Below are positions 28,653 through 36,546 of a stretch of 64,000 bases of DNA, piece after piece; position 1 is the first letter of the stretch; every line of letters begins with the position of its first letter. The stretch lies in assembly GCA_023383815.1 (NCBI GenBank), contig JAHDYG010000001.1:327854-391853 (forward strand), in the 5' to 3' direction. The translations under genes and the position numbers were made by a program. Below the pieces are notes generated by a model that was given only the letters and a program-made list of their open reading frames with translations, had not been told where the DNA came from and made no database searches. This DNA is from Rhodocyclaceae bacterium. GTDB lineage: Bacteria; Pseudomonadota; Gammaproteobacteria; Burkholderiales; Rhodocyclaceae.

Positions 28653-29159
28653 CTATCTTATCAGAACGAACCCGCCGCGCTCCGGAATGAAGTCCACGAC
28701 CAGCATCCGGCCGGACGCAAGTTCGACCTGAGTCTCCTTTTCGTGGTCGAAGCCCTTCGTGCGGACATCATCGCGCATCCTCATGGCAAGCCGATGCGTC
28801 CCGGCGGGAACGATGAAGGATTCATACATGTAGGCCGTCCCGTCGCGAGACAGCCCTGTCGGCTCGAGCACCCTTGAGAGCACCGTCTCCCCATCGAGAT
28901 CGAACTCGATCGTGATGTTGGATCGCTCGCGCGGGCACTCCATCGGAACACGAGCCCCAGGCGGCAGGCGTTTGCGCTGCGTTTCACTGATCTCGCGGCA
29001 CTCCCCGATGATCTTTCCAGCGTGGGCGAAACTGACCTTGATGACAGCGGTGTCTGACGCAAGATGGGTATAGGCAGGGGCAGTTGCAAAATACCCGACG
29101 AACGCCATCAGCAGGAAATAGGCAATGAACTGCCCCAGGTAGCTCAATGGCTTGCTCAT
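28653..29159 (-). CDS. Unknown membrane-anchored periplasmic protein
   Basis: 168 residues: one N-terminal helix (about 9-28), then a probable beta-rich periplasmic domain. Two cysteines (GECREI and MECPRE contexts) lie ~25 residues apart. Stretches such as NITIEFDLDGETVLSR and VPAGTHRLAMRMRD resemble a small beta-sandwich. Its start overlaps the stop of the cytochrome b/ferredoxin/MvhD gene (ATGA), and the divergent heme-copper gene follows 45 bases later. It is therefore likely a subunit or assembly factor of that complex. No family recognised. Confidence 0.75.
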   Translation of the reverse strand: MSKPLSYLGQFIAYFLLMAFVGYFATAPAYTHLASDTAVIKVSFAHAGKIIGECREISETQRKRLPPGARVPMECPRERSNITIEFDLDGETVLSRVLEPTGLSRDGTAYMYESFIVPAGTHRLAMRMRDDVRTKGFDHEKETQVELASGRMLVVDFIPERGGFVLIR

Positions 29160-30739
29160 GTCCGCGCCTCCTCACCTTGTTGCGCAGGTGCGCCGTCTGC
29201 GGCGCCCGCCGATGTCTTGCCGAGCGAACCAAGCGCTTCGCCAAAGGATTCGATCTCCTGCGTCAGGCCGGCCAGGTCCGTCACCGAAGCCCAATGCACG
29301 CGCAAACGATCACGGTCGACCCGGCCACGCAACTGCGGCGGACGCTCACCCGTCAGGCGCTGTTCCATCCAGGTATTTCCGAGCCGGTGCTGGCAATCGC
29401 CTTCGCAGCACCCGGTCACCACAACCCCATCCGCGCGCCCATCCCGGAGCGCGTAGTCGATCAGCGAGGGAGGCAACATGCCCGTGCAGGGCATGCTGAC
29501 CGCCGCGATCCCCTGCTCGGAAAGCCGCTTCACCTCGGCCGCATGATCACATCCATAGACGATCACCCGGGCGCCACCACGGGCCGACGCGAGCGCGGCA
29601 TCGGTTTCATCACGCAGGCGGCGAAACGAGAACTGCGGCATCTCGATTCCGGTGCCGAGATCCTCTGACTTGCGGAACGGCGTAGCCGAGGGGCAAGACC
29701 CTGCGCAGATGCCACAGCTTACGCACAGATCGGGATCGATCACGACTTCCTGCTTGTGTGCGCGCCCATCCGAGCGAGGGCGCATGGTCAGCGCGCCGTA
29801 CGGGCAGTCATTGGCGCACCAGGTGCAGCCGCTGCAGTGCTCCAGATCGATCTTCGCCGTCGGCTCCGGCTTCTTTCGCGGCAGCCACGGAAATGCCATC
29901 AACAGGAAGGTCAGCACGGTGAGCAATAGCCAGACCGGACCGACACCAATCAAGTCGATGACCGGATAGATGAATAGGTAGAACCAGTCAAGCGAAAGCT
30001 CCTGAGGCACGGCAGCCAGATCGGCGATCTCGTGACTGACTGCCGGCTTCACCAGCGACAACACGAGCAATGCCGCCAGAGTGCCCGCCATCAGTGGTCG
30101 GGGCGGATTGATGTTGGGCATCGCGATCCGCATCACGTGAAACCAGATGCCGAAGACCAGGAACAACGGAATCCCGATCAGGTGCAGAAAACCCATCAGC
30201 GTGAAGAAACGGTCCGACAGTGCCTCCTGCGAGATGAAGTTGCGCGCGATCGGATCGGTGAAGATCGGCAGCCAATCCATGTACTCCGCGCTGAGAAGCG
30301 CGATGTACTGCGCCAGCATGTCCCATACCAGCCAGTAGCCCGTAATCCCGAGCAGGAAGACCATCCAGAGAAGCGGGACCCCGGTAAACCAGGAGTACCA
30401 GCGCACACCACGATAGCGATCGCGCACGAACTCACGGATGAGGTGAAGCATCATCGTGACGACCGCCGCATCCGATGCATAGCGATGGAGGCTGCGCATC
30501 ACGCCGCCCAACCACCATTGGTCATGCGTCAAACGTTCAACCGACTGAAAGGCCCCGAAGACGCTGGTCTCGAAGAACGCAAACAGATAGATGCCGCTGA
30601 TCAGAACGATCCAGAAAAAGTAGATCGTCAGCGCACCAAGGTGAAAGAAGGGGTTGCAGCCTTTACCAAAGACCCGAGTGAACTGGTCCTCGATTCGGGT
30701 CAGGGCATGCTGCGATACCTGACGAAGTGTGGTGGCCAA
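29156..30739 (-). CDS. Cytochrome b - ferredoxin - MvhD-like fusion protein
   Basis: 527 residues in three parts. Residues 1-285: bc1/b6-type cytochrome b with two His pairs (H85/H99 and H186/H201) for two hemes b. Residues 298-352: two [4Fe-4S] motifs, CSGCTWCANDCP and CVSCGICAGSCP. Residues ~390-490: MvhD-like (hydrogenase/heterodisulfide reductase delta) domain with MPCTGMLPPSLIDYAL and VVVTGCCEGDCQHRLGN. TTG start with GAGG upstream, and an FNR/DNR box 60 bp before it. It could move electrons between quinol, soluble iron-sulfur donors and the adjoining heme-copper subunit. The direction of flow is not known. Confidence 0.85.
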   Translation of the reverse strand: MATTLRQVSQHALTRIEDQFTRVFGKGCNPFFHLGALTIYFFWIVLISGIYLFAFFETSVFGAFQSVERLTHDQWWLGGVMRSLHRYASDAAVVTMMLHLIREFVRDRYRGVRWYSWFTGVPLLWMVFLLGITGYWLVWDMLAQYIALLSAEYMDWLPIFTDPIARNFISQEALSDRFFTLMGFLHLIGIPLFLVFGIWFHVMRIAMPNINPPRPLMAGTLAALLVLSLVKPAVSHEIADLAAVPQELSLDWFYLFIYPVIDLIGVGPVWLLLTVLTFLLMAFPWLPRKKPEPTAKIDLEHCSGCTWCANDCPYGALTMRPRSDGRAHKQEVVIDPDLCVSCGICAGSCPSATPFRKSEDLGTGIEMPQFSFRRLRDETDAALASARGGARVIVYGCDHAAEVKRLSEQGIAAVSMPCTGMLPPSLIDYALRDGRADGVVVTGCCEGDCQHRLGNTWMEQRLTGERPPQLRGRVDRDRLRVHWASVTDLAGLTQEIESFGEALGSLGKTSAGAADGAPAQQGEEART

Positions 30740-30797
30740 GATCGTTCCTCTCTGTTCTGATTTGAGAAGATTCTCGCGCCACGTATGTTAGGAAACC

Positions 30798-30811
30798 ATG
30801 ATTCAAATCAA
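30798..30811 (-). promoter_or_regulatory. FNR/DNR box before the cytochrome b fusion gene
   Basis: ATGATTCAAATCAA matches the FNR palindrome at nine of ten positions. On the minus strand GAGAAT sits at -12 to -7 for a start near 30763, with the box centred at -41.5 and a 24-base leader carrying the ribosome site. It overlaps the 3' end of the SCO gene, so it would give this half of the cluster its own promoter. Confidence 0.7.
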
Positions 30812-31650
30812 TCAGCGACCCGTCTACGCCTGCGAAACACGAATTCGCGCAGCAGGAACGCCGAGACCGATCCGATGACCATGATCCCGACACCGATGCC
30901 GACGAAGAGCGAATAATCAAAATAATAGCGATCCTGCTTCGGATCGTACGTCGTACAAAACAGGCGTACGCGATTGCCGAGCGCCTCAAGAGCAGACTGC
31001 TCCTCTCGTGTACCGAATACGAGCTGCTTGAGTGGCTCGACCAGTTGCGGGGTACTCATCGCCTCTCCGTAGACCTGGCGGTACACGACCCCCTCGCCGT
31101 CAACGATACTGGCCTGTGTCAGATGATCAAAGCCGCGTGGAGACGGAAAATAGAAGAACCCCAGCTCGGCACTCAGTGCCTCGATCGTCTGACGGTCGGC
31201 GCTGAGAAACTCCCAGTTCGGCACACTGACGCCTTGCTGACGGGCGTACGCGCGCATCGCCTCGGGCGTATCATTCGCAGTGTCGAATCCGATGGTCAGT
31301 ACCGAAAAGCTGTCGGCTCCCAGGCTGTTGCGACCAATCTGCACAAGACGCGCGAGGTTTTTCGTCGCGGTCGAACAGGTGTAGTAGCAGCTTGTGAAGA
31401 CCATCTGGATGATCAGCGGCCTACCCGCATATTCGCTCAGCGAAACGCTACGGCCTTCGGCGCTGGTGAAGCGATGATCGCCAAGTTTGCGCCCGATCGC
31501 CCCCTGACTGTAACGCAGCGCCGTGTCGTAGTCGAAGTCACGGAAATCCTCAGGATACGGCGCAACTACCTGCGCACTGTTCTCGGCACGAACGTTTACC
31601 CCGTCGAAAGACAGGAGGAGGACGAGAATCAGGCTTGCAACGAGACGCAT
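30808..31650 (-). CDS. SCO1/SenC family copper chaperone
   Basis: 280 residues: signal peptide (to about residue 22), a thioredoxin-fold SCO domain with copper motif FTSCYYTCSTATKN (C-x3-C) and the later His in GFDHLTQASIVD, and an unusual C-terminal membrane helix (about 248-272) with a basic tail. SCO proteins deliver copper to CuA. Placed after ctaB in the oxidoreductase cluster, it most likely matures the CuA subunit encoded at 34.6-35.1 kb. senC beside CuA-type NO reductase genes is also known from norSY clusters of ammonia oxidisers. Confidence 0.9.
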   Translation of the reverse strand: MRLVASLILVLLLSFDGVNVRAENSAQVVAPYPEDFRDFDYDTALRYSQGAIGRKLGDHRFTSAEGRSVSLSEYAGRPLIIQMVFTSCYYTCSTATKNLARLVQIGRNSLGADSFSVLTIGFDTANDTPEAMRAYARQQGVSVPNWEFLSADRQTIEALSAELGFFYFPSPRGFDHLTQASIVDGEGVVYRQVYGEAMSTPQLVEPLKQLVFGTREEQSALEALGNRVRLFCTTYDPKQDRYYFDYSLFVGIGVGIMVIGSVSAFLLREFVFRRRRRVAD

Positions 31651-31849
31651 CGGGGGTTCTACCTGTAGGATCTTGTATCGGAAGCGGCAGCCGATCCGGT
31701 GCCACGGGACGCGCGGGCCGGCGCGTCAGCGCACGAGCGTATGGTCCGAGACCGCAAACGTAGTCGATGGTCACGAATCCGCTTTCACCTTGACCGCCAC
31801 TCCCCGCCAAAGTTGCGCGGAGCGGCCGGCCTGATCAGGCACGTGCTTC

Positions 31850-32716
31850 CTACCCGAGGATCCCAACATCCGCGATGGCAGCCGCAAGCAAGAGAGTGAG
31901 CTGAATCAACGAGGCGTGAAAATTTGCGCGCGCCATCTTCACCGAAGGATCGCGCAGCAACTGAAGGTTCTTGAACAGGAAGAAGGCGCCGCCCGCCGCG
32001 GCACCCATGAGGTAGATCCAACCCATTCCGTACCATGCCGGAATCAGCGAGACCCCGACCAGCATGACCGTGTTTACAAAGATTACCTGCGCCGCCTTGC
32101 GATCTCCGACCACGACGGGCAGCATCGGCACGCCAGCGGCCTTGTAATCCTCATGGAGAACGATGGCCAGGCTCCAGAAATGTGAGGGTGTCCACAGGAA
32201 CAACACCACTGCGAACAGGACCGGGAGGATACCGAGCTGTGGATCGACCGCAGCAGCCCCGGCCAGCACCGCAAAGCTTCCAGCCAGGCCGCCGAAGACG
32301 ATATTCAGCCACGTGCGCCGCTTGAGCCAGCTCGTATAGACGATTGAGTACACGAATGCGCCGAGAAACACATACAGCGCCGACATGCCGTTGAGCCAGT
32401 ACGCGGCCGCGCCCACAGAGGCGGCGAGCATACAGCCAAGAATGACGAGGAAATAAGGGCCATGGTGCAACGCGCCCGTAACGAACGGACGATTGCTGGT
32501 CCGATGCATGCGCGCGTCGAGATCGCGCTCCATGTACTGGTTATACCCGCCCGCGCTTGCCGACGAGATCAGGACTGCCAAAGCCAGAACGGCAAGCTGC
32601 CATGGTTCCAGCCCGGGCCCAGGGGTAATCGCAACTCCGGCAACCGCAGTGAATGCAATCGTAAAACCGATGCGGAGTTTGAATACGTTCGAAAGCTGCC
32701 TGACCAGACCGCTCAT
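31850..32716 (-). CDS. ctaB: Protoheme IX farnesyltransferase (heme O synthase)
   Basis: Makes heme O from heme b by farnesyl transfer, in the inner membrane. 288 residues and multiple helices. The prenyltransferase motifs are NQYMERDLDARMHRTSNRP and YTSWLKRRTWLNIVFGGLAGS. It lies between the catalytic subunit gene (with a terminator-like hairpin between) and the SCO gene. With the two CtaA-like proteins across the promoter region it implies that at least one oxidoreductase here uses heme O or A. About 200 bp to the SCO gene hold no coding sequence that I can support. Confidence 0.95.
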   Translation of the reverse strand: MSGLVRQLSNVFKLRIGFTIAFTAVAGVAITPGPGLEPWQLAVLALAVLISSASAGGYNQYMERDLDARMHRTSNRPFVTGALHHGPYFLVILGCMLAASVGAAAYWLNGMSALYVFLGAFVYSIVYTSWLKRRTWLNIVFGGLAGSFAVLAGAAAVDPQLGILPVLFAVVLFLWTPSHFWSLAIVLHEDYKAAGVPMLPVVVGDRKAAQVIFVNTVMLVGVSLIPAWYGMGWIYLMGAAAGGAFFLFKNLQLLRDPSVKMARANFHASLIQLTLLLAAAIADVGILG

Positions 32717-32822
32717 GCCAAAACGCTCATGCTTGCTTCTCGTTGGAAAACCACCCGCCGCTTTGCAGGCTCGCCATCAAGGCTTGCGCGCACGAATCCG
32801 ATCCGTTGCAGCGGGGGCACTG

Positions 32823-32851
32823 AAAAGGGGCGGGTGCGCCGCACCCACCCC
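32823..32851 (-). terminator. Hairpin after the CuA-linked catalytic subunit gene
   Basis: On the minus strand GGGGTGGGTG pairs with CACCCGCCCC (one G-T wobble) and TTTT follows. It would end or attenuate the small-II-I transcript before ctaB. Confidence 0.7.
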
Positions 32852-32866
32852 TTGTCGGGACGTCCC

Positions 32867-34558
32867 TTAGTTCATCGGCCAGACCGACGACAGGTACATC
32901 CAGTTCAGGAAGTAATACACGACGAAAGTCGCCAGGAACACGAGCGCCAGCACGAAGGTGCCAGGAGCAACGAAGCCTTTCCCGTGATGCGCGGGGGCTG
33001 CAGGCCCCAGCGGGAGAATGGCCGGACGCGTCGTGGTGTACTCGCTCTTGTCCTCGATCTTCTTGCCGAGCACAAGCGATCCGACGACGACGATGACGAA
33101 CATCGCGCCACCAATCACCGAAACCACCCCGAAAATGCCCGTCAGACCCATCATCATGTACGCGGCACCGCCGAACTCGAAGCTGAAAGGAGCACCCGAG
33201 AACGCCATGTCCCAATGCCTGCGCGCAACACCGAGGGTGCCCGCGCCCATCATGAAGAGCGACATCAACGCCGTACCGAAACCGAACACATACGGCTGCC
33301 ACTTCGCCCACCCCGGAAGGAAGAGCTCACGACGGAACAGGACCGGGACCAGGAAGTAGGTCAGGGCCATGAACGCAAGCGTCGTACCCAGAACGACCGT
33401 CGGGTGGAAGTGACCCGGGACGTAGATGGTGTTGTGGATGATCAGATTGATCTGCTCCGTTCCCATGACCACGCCCGTGATACCACCGAGGAAGCCGAAG
33501 CCTACCAGGGAGATGAACATGCCCGAGAACACCGGATTGCCCCACGGCGCCTTGCGCAGCCACTCGAACATGCCGTTCGTGTAGCCCTTCTCGCGCTGGG
33601 CGACCTCGATGGCTCCAGGTACGGTCAGACCGTGCACCATCGACGCGAGCACTGCGAGGTACATCGCATAGGAGGTGTTGAAGATCTTCCATTCAGTACC
33701 GACACCCGGGTCAACCAGGATGTGGTGGGCCGAGGCCAGCTGCAGGAACGCGATGTACAGCAGGAACGCGGTACGGCTGACACGCTCGGACATCGGACGT
33801 GCACCGAATACGATCGCTGCGATCGCGTACCACACCGAAACGTGCGCGGAGACGTTGATCTGCTGCGACGAGTGCCCCATGCCCCACCAGATCACCCGGT
33901 ACATCAGCGGATCGATCTCGCTGATGTAGCCGACCGACCAGAGGAAAGTCGGAATCAGGATGATCGCGCCGGATGCGATCGTGAAGATCGCGATGATGCA
34001 GGCAGTCAGCGCGCCGAAAGTCACCAGCGGAATCGAACCCTCATAGGTCCGCTCGTTCTTCGCCACGACCAGCGTACCGAGAAACACGAAGCATCCGATG
34101 AGCGCGCCGACGGCGAACAGGATCAGGCCCAGATAGAAGTGCGGCGCAGCCGGCATCGGCACGTACGAGGTCATCATGACGCTCGACCCGCCCTGCAGGA
34201 TTGCAACACCAGTGATGGCTGCCCCGCCAAGCATCAGCGCGTAAGCAAGCCAGGCCCATCGTGGCGTGGCGAGCCGTGACCTGAGCAAGGTCGATGAGCA
34301 GAAGTACAGAATCGCGATCTCGAAGAAAATGATCCAGACCAGCAGCATGATGATGCCGTGGCCCGTGAGGACCTGGTAGAACAGCTCTGAAGAAAGCAGA
34401 TGCACCGCCGGCCAACGCGTCATGACCACCAGCAGGCCGAGAATCCCGCCCACGGCGAGAAACACGACGGCAGTCACCGCATTGAGCTTGATCAGCGTCT
34501 CCGCTGGCTTGTGGAACACGAGCCCGCTGCGCGGGCAGGTGCGAAATAGTTCACTCAT
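32867..34558 (-). CDS. B-type heme-copper oxidoreductase subunit I with Tyr-to-Gln active site
   Basis: 563 residues from ATG 34558 (AAGGGG upstream). Numbered from that ATG: low-spin heme His 67 (LTGHGIIMLLVW), CuB His 229 in WWGMGHSSQQINV, His pair 278-279 in SAHHILVDPG, and heme ligands 383/385 in VPGHFHPTVV. The layout resembles ba3-like B-family enzymes, but the cross-linked Tyr expected four residues after His 229 (HPxVY) is Gln 233. Oxygen reductases need that Tyr; several NO reductase families derived from B-type oxidases lack it. Encoded directly after a CuA subunit. NO reductase is my preferred call; activity is unproven. Confidence 0.8.
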   Translation of the reverse strand: MSELFRTCPRSGLVFHKPAETLIKLNAVTAVVFLAVGGILGLLVVMTRWPAVHLLSSELFYQVLTGHGIIMLLVWIIFFEIAILYFCSSTLLRSRLATPRWAWLAYALMLGGAAITGVAILQGGSSVMMTSYVPMPAAPHFYLGLILFAVGALIGCFVFLGTLVVAKNERTYEGSIPLVTFGALTACIIAIFTIASGAIILIPTFLWSVGYISEIDPLMYRVIWWGMGHSSQQINVSAHVSVWYAIAAIVFGARPMSERVSRTAFLLYIAFLQLASAHHILVDPGVGTEWKIFNTSYAMYLAVLASMVHGLTVPGAIEVAQREKGYTNGMFEWLRKAPWGNPVFSGMFISLVGFGFLGGITGVVMGTEQINLIIHNTIYVPGHFHPTVVLGTTLAFMALTYFLVPVLFRRELFLPGWAKWQPYVFGFGTALMSLFMMGAGTLGVARRHWDMAFSGAPFSFEFGGAAYMMMGLTGIFGVVSVIGGAMFVIVVVGSLVLGKKIEDKSEYTTTRPAILPLGPAAPAHHGKGFVAPGTFVLALVFLATFVVYYFLNWMYLSSVWPMN

Positions 34559-34568
34559 ATTCAACCCC

Positions 34569-35114
34569 TTAGCGATCGACCACGTAGATCTTGCCCATCA
34601 TCGCGTGATGGAGAACGCCGCAGTACTCATTGCAGATGATCGTGTATTCGCCTGACTTGTCCGGAGTGATCGTCAGCACCATCTCGTAGCCCGGGACGAC
34701 CTGCACGTTCACGTTAAGAGGCTGGAGCGAGAACCCGTGCTGCCAGTCGAGCGAGGAAATGTGCAGCCGATAGGTCTGGCCCTTCTCGAGTTCGAGGGCC
34801 GGGTACCAGCTCCACAAACGACCGGCGAGATAGACGTCGCTGCCAGCCGGCGGACGTACAACCGGAATCTGCTGATCGGTTTCCTTGCGCACGGTGTGCG
34901 CCTCGACCATCGCCTCGACCTTCGCGGAATACGCTGCCGGAGTGGTCCGGTATGCCTCGCCGGAGTAGTTCTGCTTACCGAACACGTGCCAGTACGGCAT
35001 CATGAAGAACATGAACAGACACCAGACCAACGCGATCGCAATCCAGGTCCCCTCGACCTTGTCCAGCGGCGCGTTGCCCCAGATCCGCTCAGACGGCGGC
35101 AGTAGTGCGCTCAT
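34569..35114 (-). CDS. CuA-binding subunit II of heme-copper oxidoreductase
   Basis: 181 residues: one membrane helix (about 23-45) and a periplasmic cupredoxin domain. CuA ligands are all present: His 126 in DWQHGF, and C161-x-E-x-C165-x3-H169-x2-M172 in IICNEYCGVLHHAMM. It therefore accepts electrons from a soluble cytochrome c or cupredoxin, not from quinol. It lies 10 bases upstream of the catalytic subunit and 22 bases downstream of the small subunit gene. No fused cytochrome c domain. Confidence 0.92.
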   Translation of the reverse strand: MSALLPPSERIWGNAPLDKVEGTWIAIALVWCLFMFFMMPYWHVFGKQNYSGEAYRTTPAAYSAKVEAMVEAHTVRKETDQQIPVVRPPAGSDVYLAGRLWSWYPALELEKGQTYRLHISSLDWQHGFSLQPLNVNVQVVPGYEMVLTITPDKSGEYTIICNEYCGVLHHAMMGKIYVVDR

Positions 35115-35136
35115 AGAATTCCTCCCAGAAAACTGA

Positions 35137-35307
35137 TCAGTTGGCGATAGGGATCGTAACGATCTCCATCACCCCCCAAAGAATGTAGAACACCGTCGGC
35201 ATGACAACGCCGATGAACAACAAGAGAAACGGATTGTCCAGAATCTGCTGCAGTACTGGAACGCGCTCCTCCTTCTGGTTGCCGCTTGGCTGGACTGGTT
35301 CGGCCAT
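35137..35307 (-). CDS. Small single-helix subunit of the CuA oxidoreductase
   Basis: A 56-residue protein with a polar N-terminus and one membrane helix (about residues 27-50, FLLLFIGVVMPTVFYILWGVMEI). The ATG at 35307 follows GAGGGGG. First gene of the transcript small subunit - II - I, with an FNR/DNR promoter about 150 bp upstream. Comparable one-helix subunits occur in ba3 and other B-type enzymes; assignment is by size and place. Confidence 0.78.
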   Translation of the reverse strand: MAEPVQPSGNQKEERVPVLQQILDNPFLLLFIGVVMPTVFYILWGVMEIVTIPIAN

Positions 35308-35459
35308 GATCCCCCTCGATTTGGACTGGATGATTGATGAACACTTCTGCATTGCGAGCCCGCCGGAGCACCGCACCAACGAACACGCCTGACGGACGAG
35401 GCCCCCGCCCTGCGGGGAGCAAGCATCCGCTAGTAGACCGTTTTGCCTGAAAAACCTAT

Positions 35460-35473
35460 TTGATCCAAGTCAA
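35460..35473 (-). promoter_or_regulatory. FNR/DNR box of the CuA oxidoreductase operon
   Basis: TTGATCCAAGTCAA fits TTGAY-N4-RTCAA. TCTACT (35437-35432, minus strand) is at -12 to -7 for a start near 35425, with the box centred at -41.5. The leader to the first gene would be about 118 bases. Confidence 0.78.
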
Positions 35474-35504
35474 AGTCGCCTAAAATTGCGGCCGCTCCAC
35501 CAAT

Positions 35505-35518
35505 TTGACCCGAATCAA
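35505..35518. promoter_or_regulatory. Second FNR/DNR box in the divergent region
   Basis: TTGACCCGAATCAA fits TTGAY-N4-RTCAA. On the plus strand CATGAT (35541-35546) lies at class II spacing for a start near 35553, directed toward the lipoprotein gene. It could instead be an upstream site for the minus-strand promoter. Confidence 0.65.
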
Positions 35519-35846
35519 ACCGGTATCCAGGCGCTCGCTGCATGATGAAAAAGGCGGTCATCGACCACTTTCATGCGAGTCTGGCGCCCGAGCCCGGACT
35601 ACACAAGCAACCTTGATTCAGGACTGTCAAAACAATTCATCATCGGCAAACCAACCCCTGGGCGACTCGTGGCGCAACTCTACCATGTAACAACACGTAT
35701 CGAACATTCAACGGATCCCGCCCGCACAAGGCCCTTCCAGAACCGTTCAGGATTGCCACGCTGCCTTCCCGCGTTGGGCGAAAATGGCCCGCTGCCAATA
35801 CAATTGGCTTCCTCAAACACGATCTTCAAAGAAGACCCCCCAGACC

Positions 35847-36518
35847 ATGAAACTCTCCTCCCCAGGACACCCCCAATCGCCCACATGGCTTCTCCTGGCG
35901 CTCCTCGTAGCCCTTTCCGGATGCAGCAAGCGGGACCCGATCGTTTTCAACCTGGAGCGGATCGACGCGAGCGGCAATGCCGTCACAGACACCGCACCCT
36001 ATGAGCAAGCACCATGGGCATGCGTGCACGACCTGCGGACGAATCTGACCTGGGAGGTGAAGACCGTGCAACCCGGACTGCACGGGGCGGACAACACCTA
36101 CACGTGGTTCTATCCGGATCAGTCCGACGTCTACAACCGCGGCGATGCGGGCAAGCCCGACGGAGGCAGTTGCACTGGCAGCAAGTGTGATACCTCCGGG
36201 TATGTTGCGGCCGTCAATGAAGCGGGACTTTGCGGCCATCGCGACTGGCGCGTTCCGACCACAGAGGAACTCGGAAGCATCATCAACCCGAGTATCCGTC
36301 CCCCTGGGCCCTCACTGTCGACCGAGTTCTTCCCGAACACGAGATCCGCCGACTACTGGACTTCGACCACCTATCGCTTCTATGCACCCGGAGCGTGGAC
36401 CTGGAGCTTCCTGCATGGACTCGATCGCGTAGACAACAAGACCGAAGCCAAGCACATCCGACTTGTGCGCGGAACGGCCAGCGTGCGCCCCGAACCTCCG
36501 CGCGGCCCGAAGAACTGA
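35847..36518 (+). CDS. DUF1566-type lipoprotein
   Basis: 223 residues. A signal peptide ends in the lipobox LSGC, so the protein is lipid-anchored. The mature part has the DUF1566 pattern: an N-terminal DLRTNLTWEVKTVQPG (modification-type W), CGHRDWRVPTTEELGSII and YWTSTTYRFYAPGAWTWSF, ending IRLVRG. Such proteins are related to C-type-lectin-like folds (FGE/DUF1566) and their roles are mostly unknown. I use the ATG at 35847; the frame is open further upstream without a ribosome site. It may be driven by an FNR/DNR box ~330 bp upstream. Confidence 0.78.
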   Translation: MKLSSPGHPQSPTWLLLALLVALSGCSKRDPIVFNLERIDASGNAVTDTAPYEQAPWACVHDLRTNLTWEVKTVQPGLHGADNTYTWFYPDQSDVYNRGDAGKPDGGSCTGSKCDTSGYVAAVNEAGLCGHRDWRVPTTEELGSIINPSIRPPGPSLSTEFFPNTRSADYWTSTTYRFYAPGAWTWSFLHGLDRVDNKTEAKHIRLVRGTASVRPEPPRGPKN

Positions 36519-36546
36519 GCGGCACGCACCCTTCGGCACGCCCGAC

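Larger units (their letters stand above)
35308..35846. other. Divergent regulatory region without genes
   Basis: About 540 bp between the small-subunit gene (minus) and the lipoprotein gene (plus). It holds two FNR/DNR boxes 45 bp apart and -10-like hexamers on both sides: TCTACT at 35437-35432 on the minus strand and CATGAT at 35541-35546 on the plus strand. The remaining ~290 bp before the lipoprotein would be a long leader; no frame there looks coding. Confidence 0.55.

Noticed and set aside
31651..31849. Possible small gene between ctaB and the SCO gene
   Set aside because: No frame has a start with ribosome site or membrane/protein-like content; I see no feature in this ~200-bp gap.
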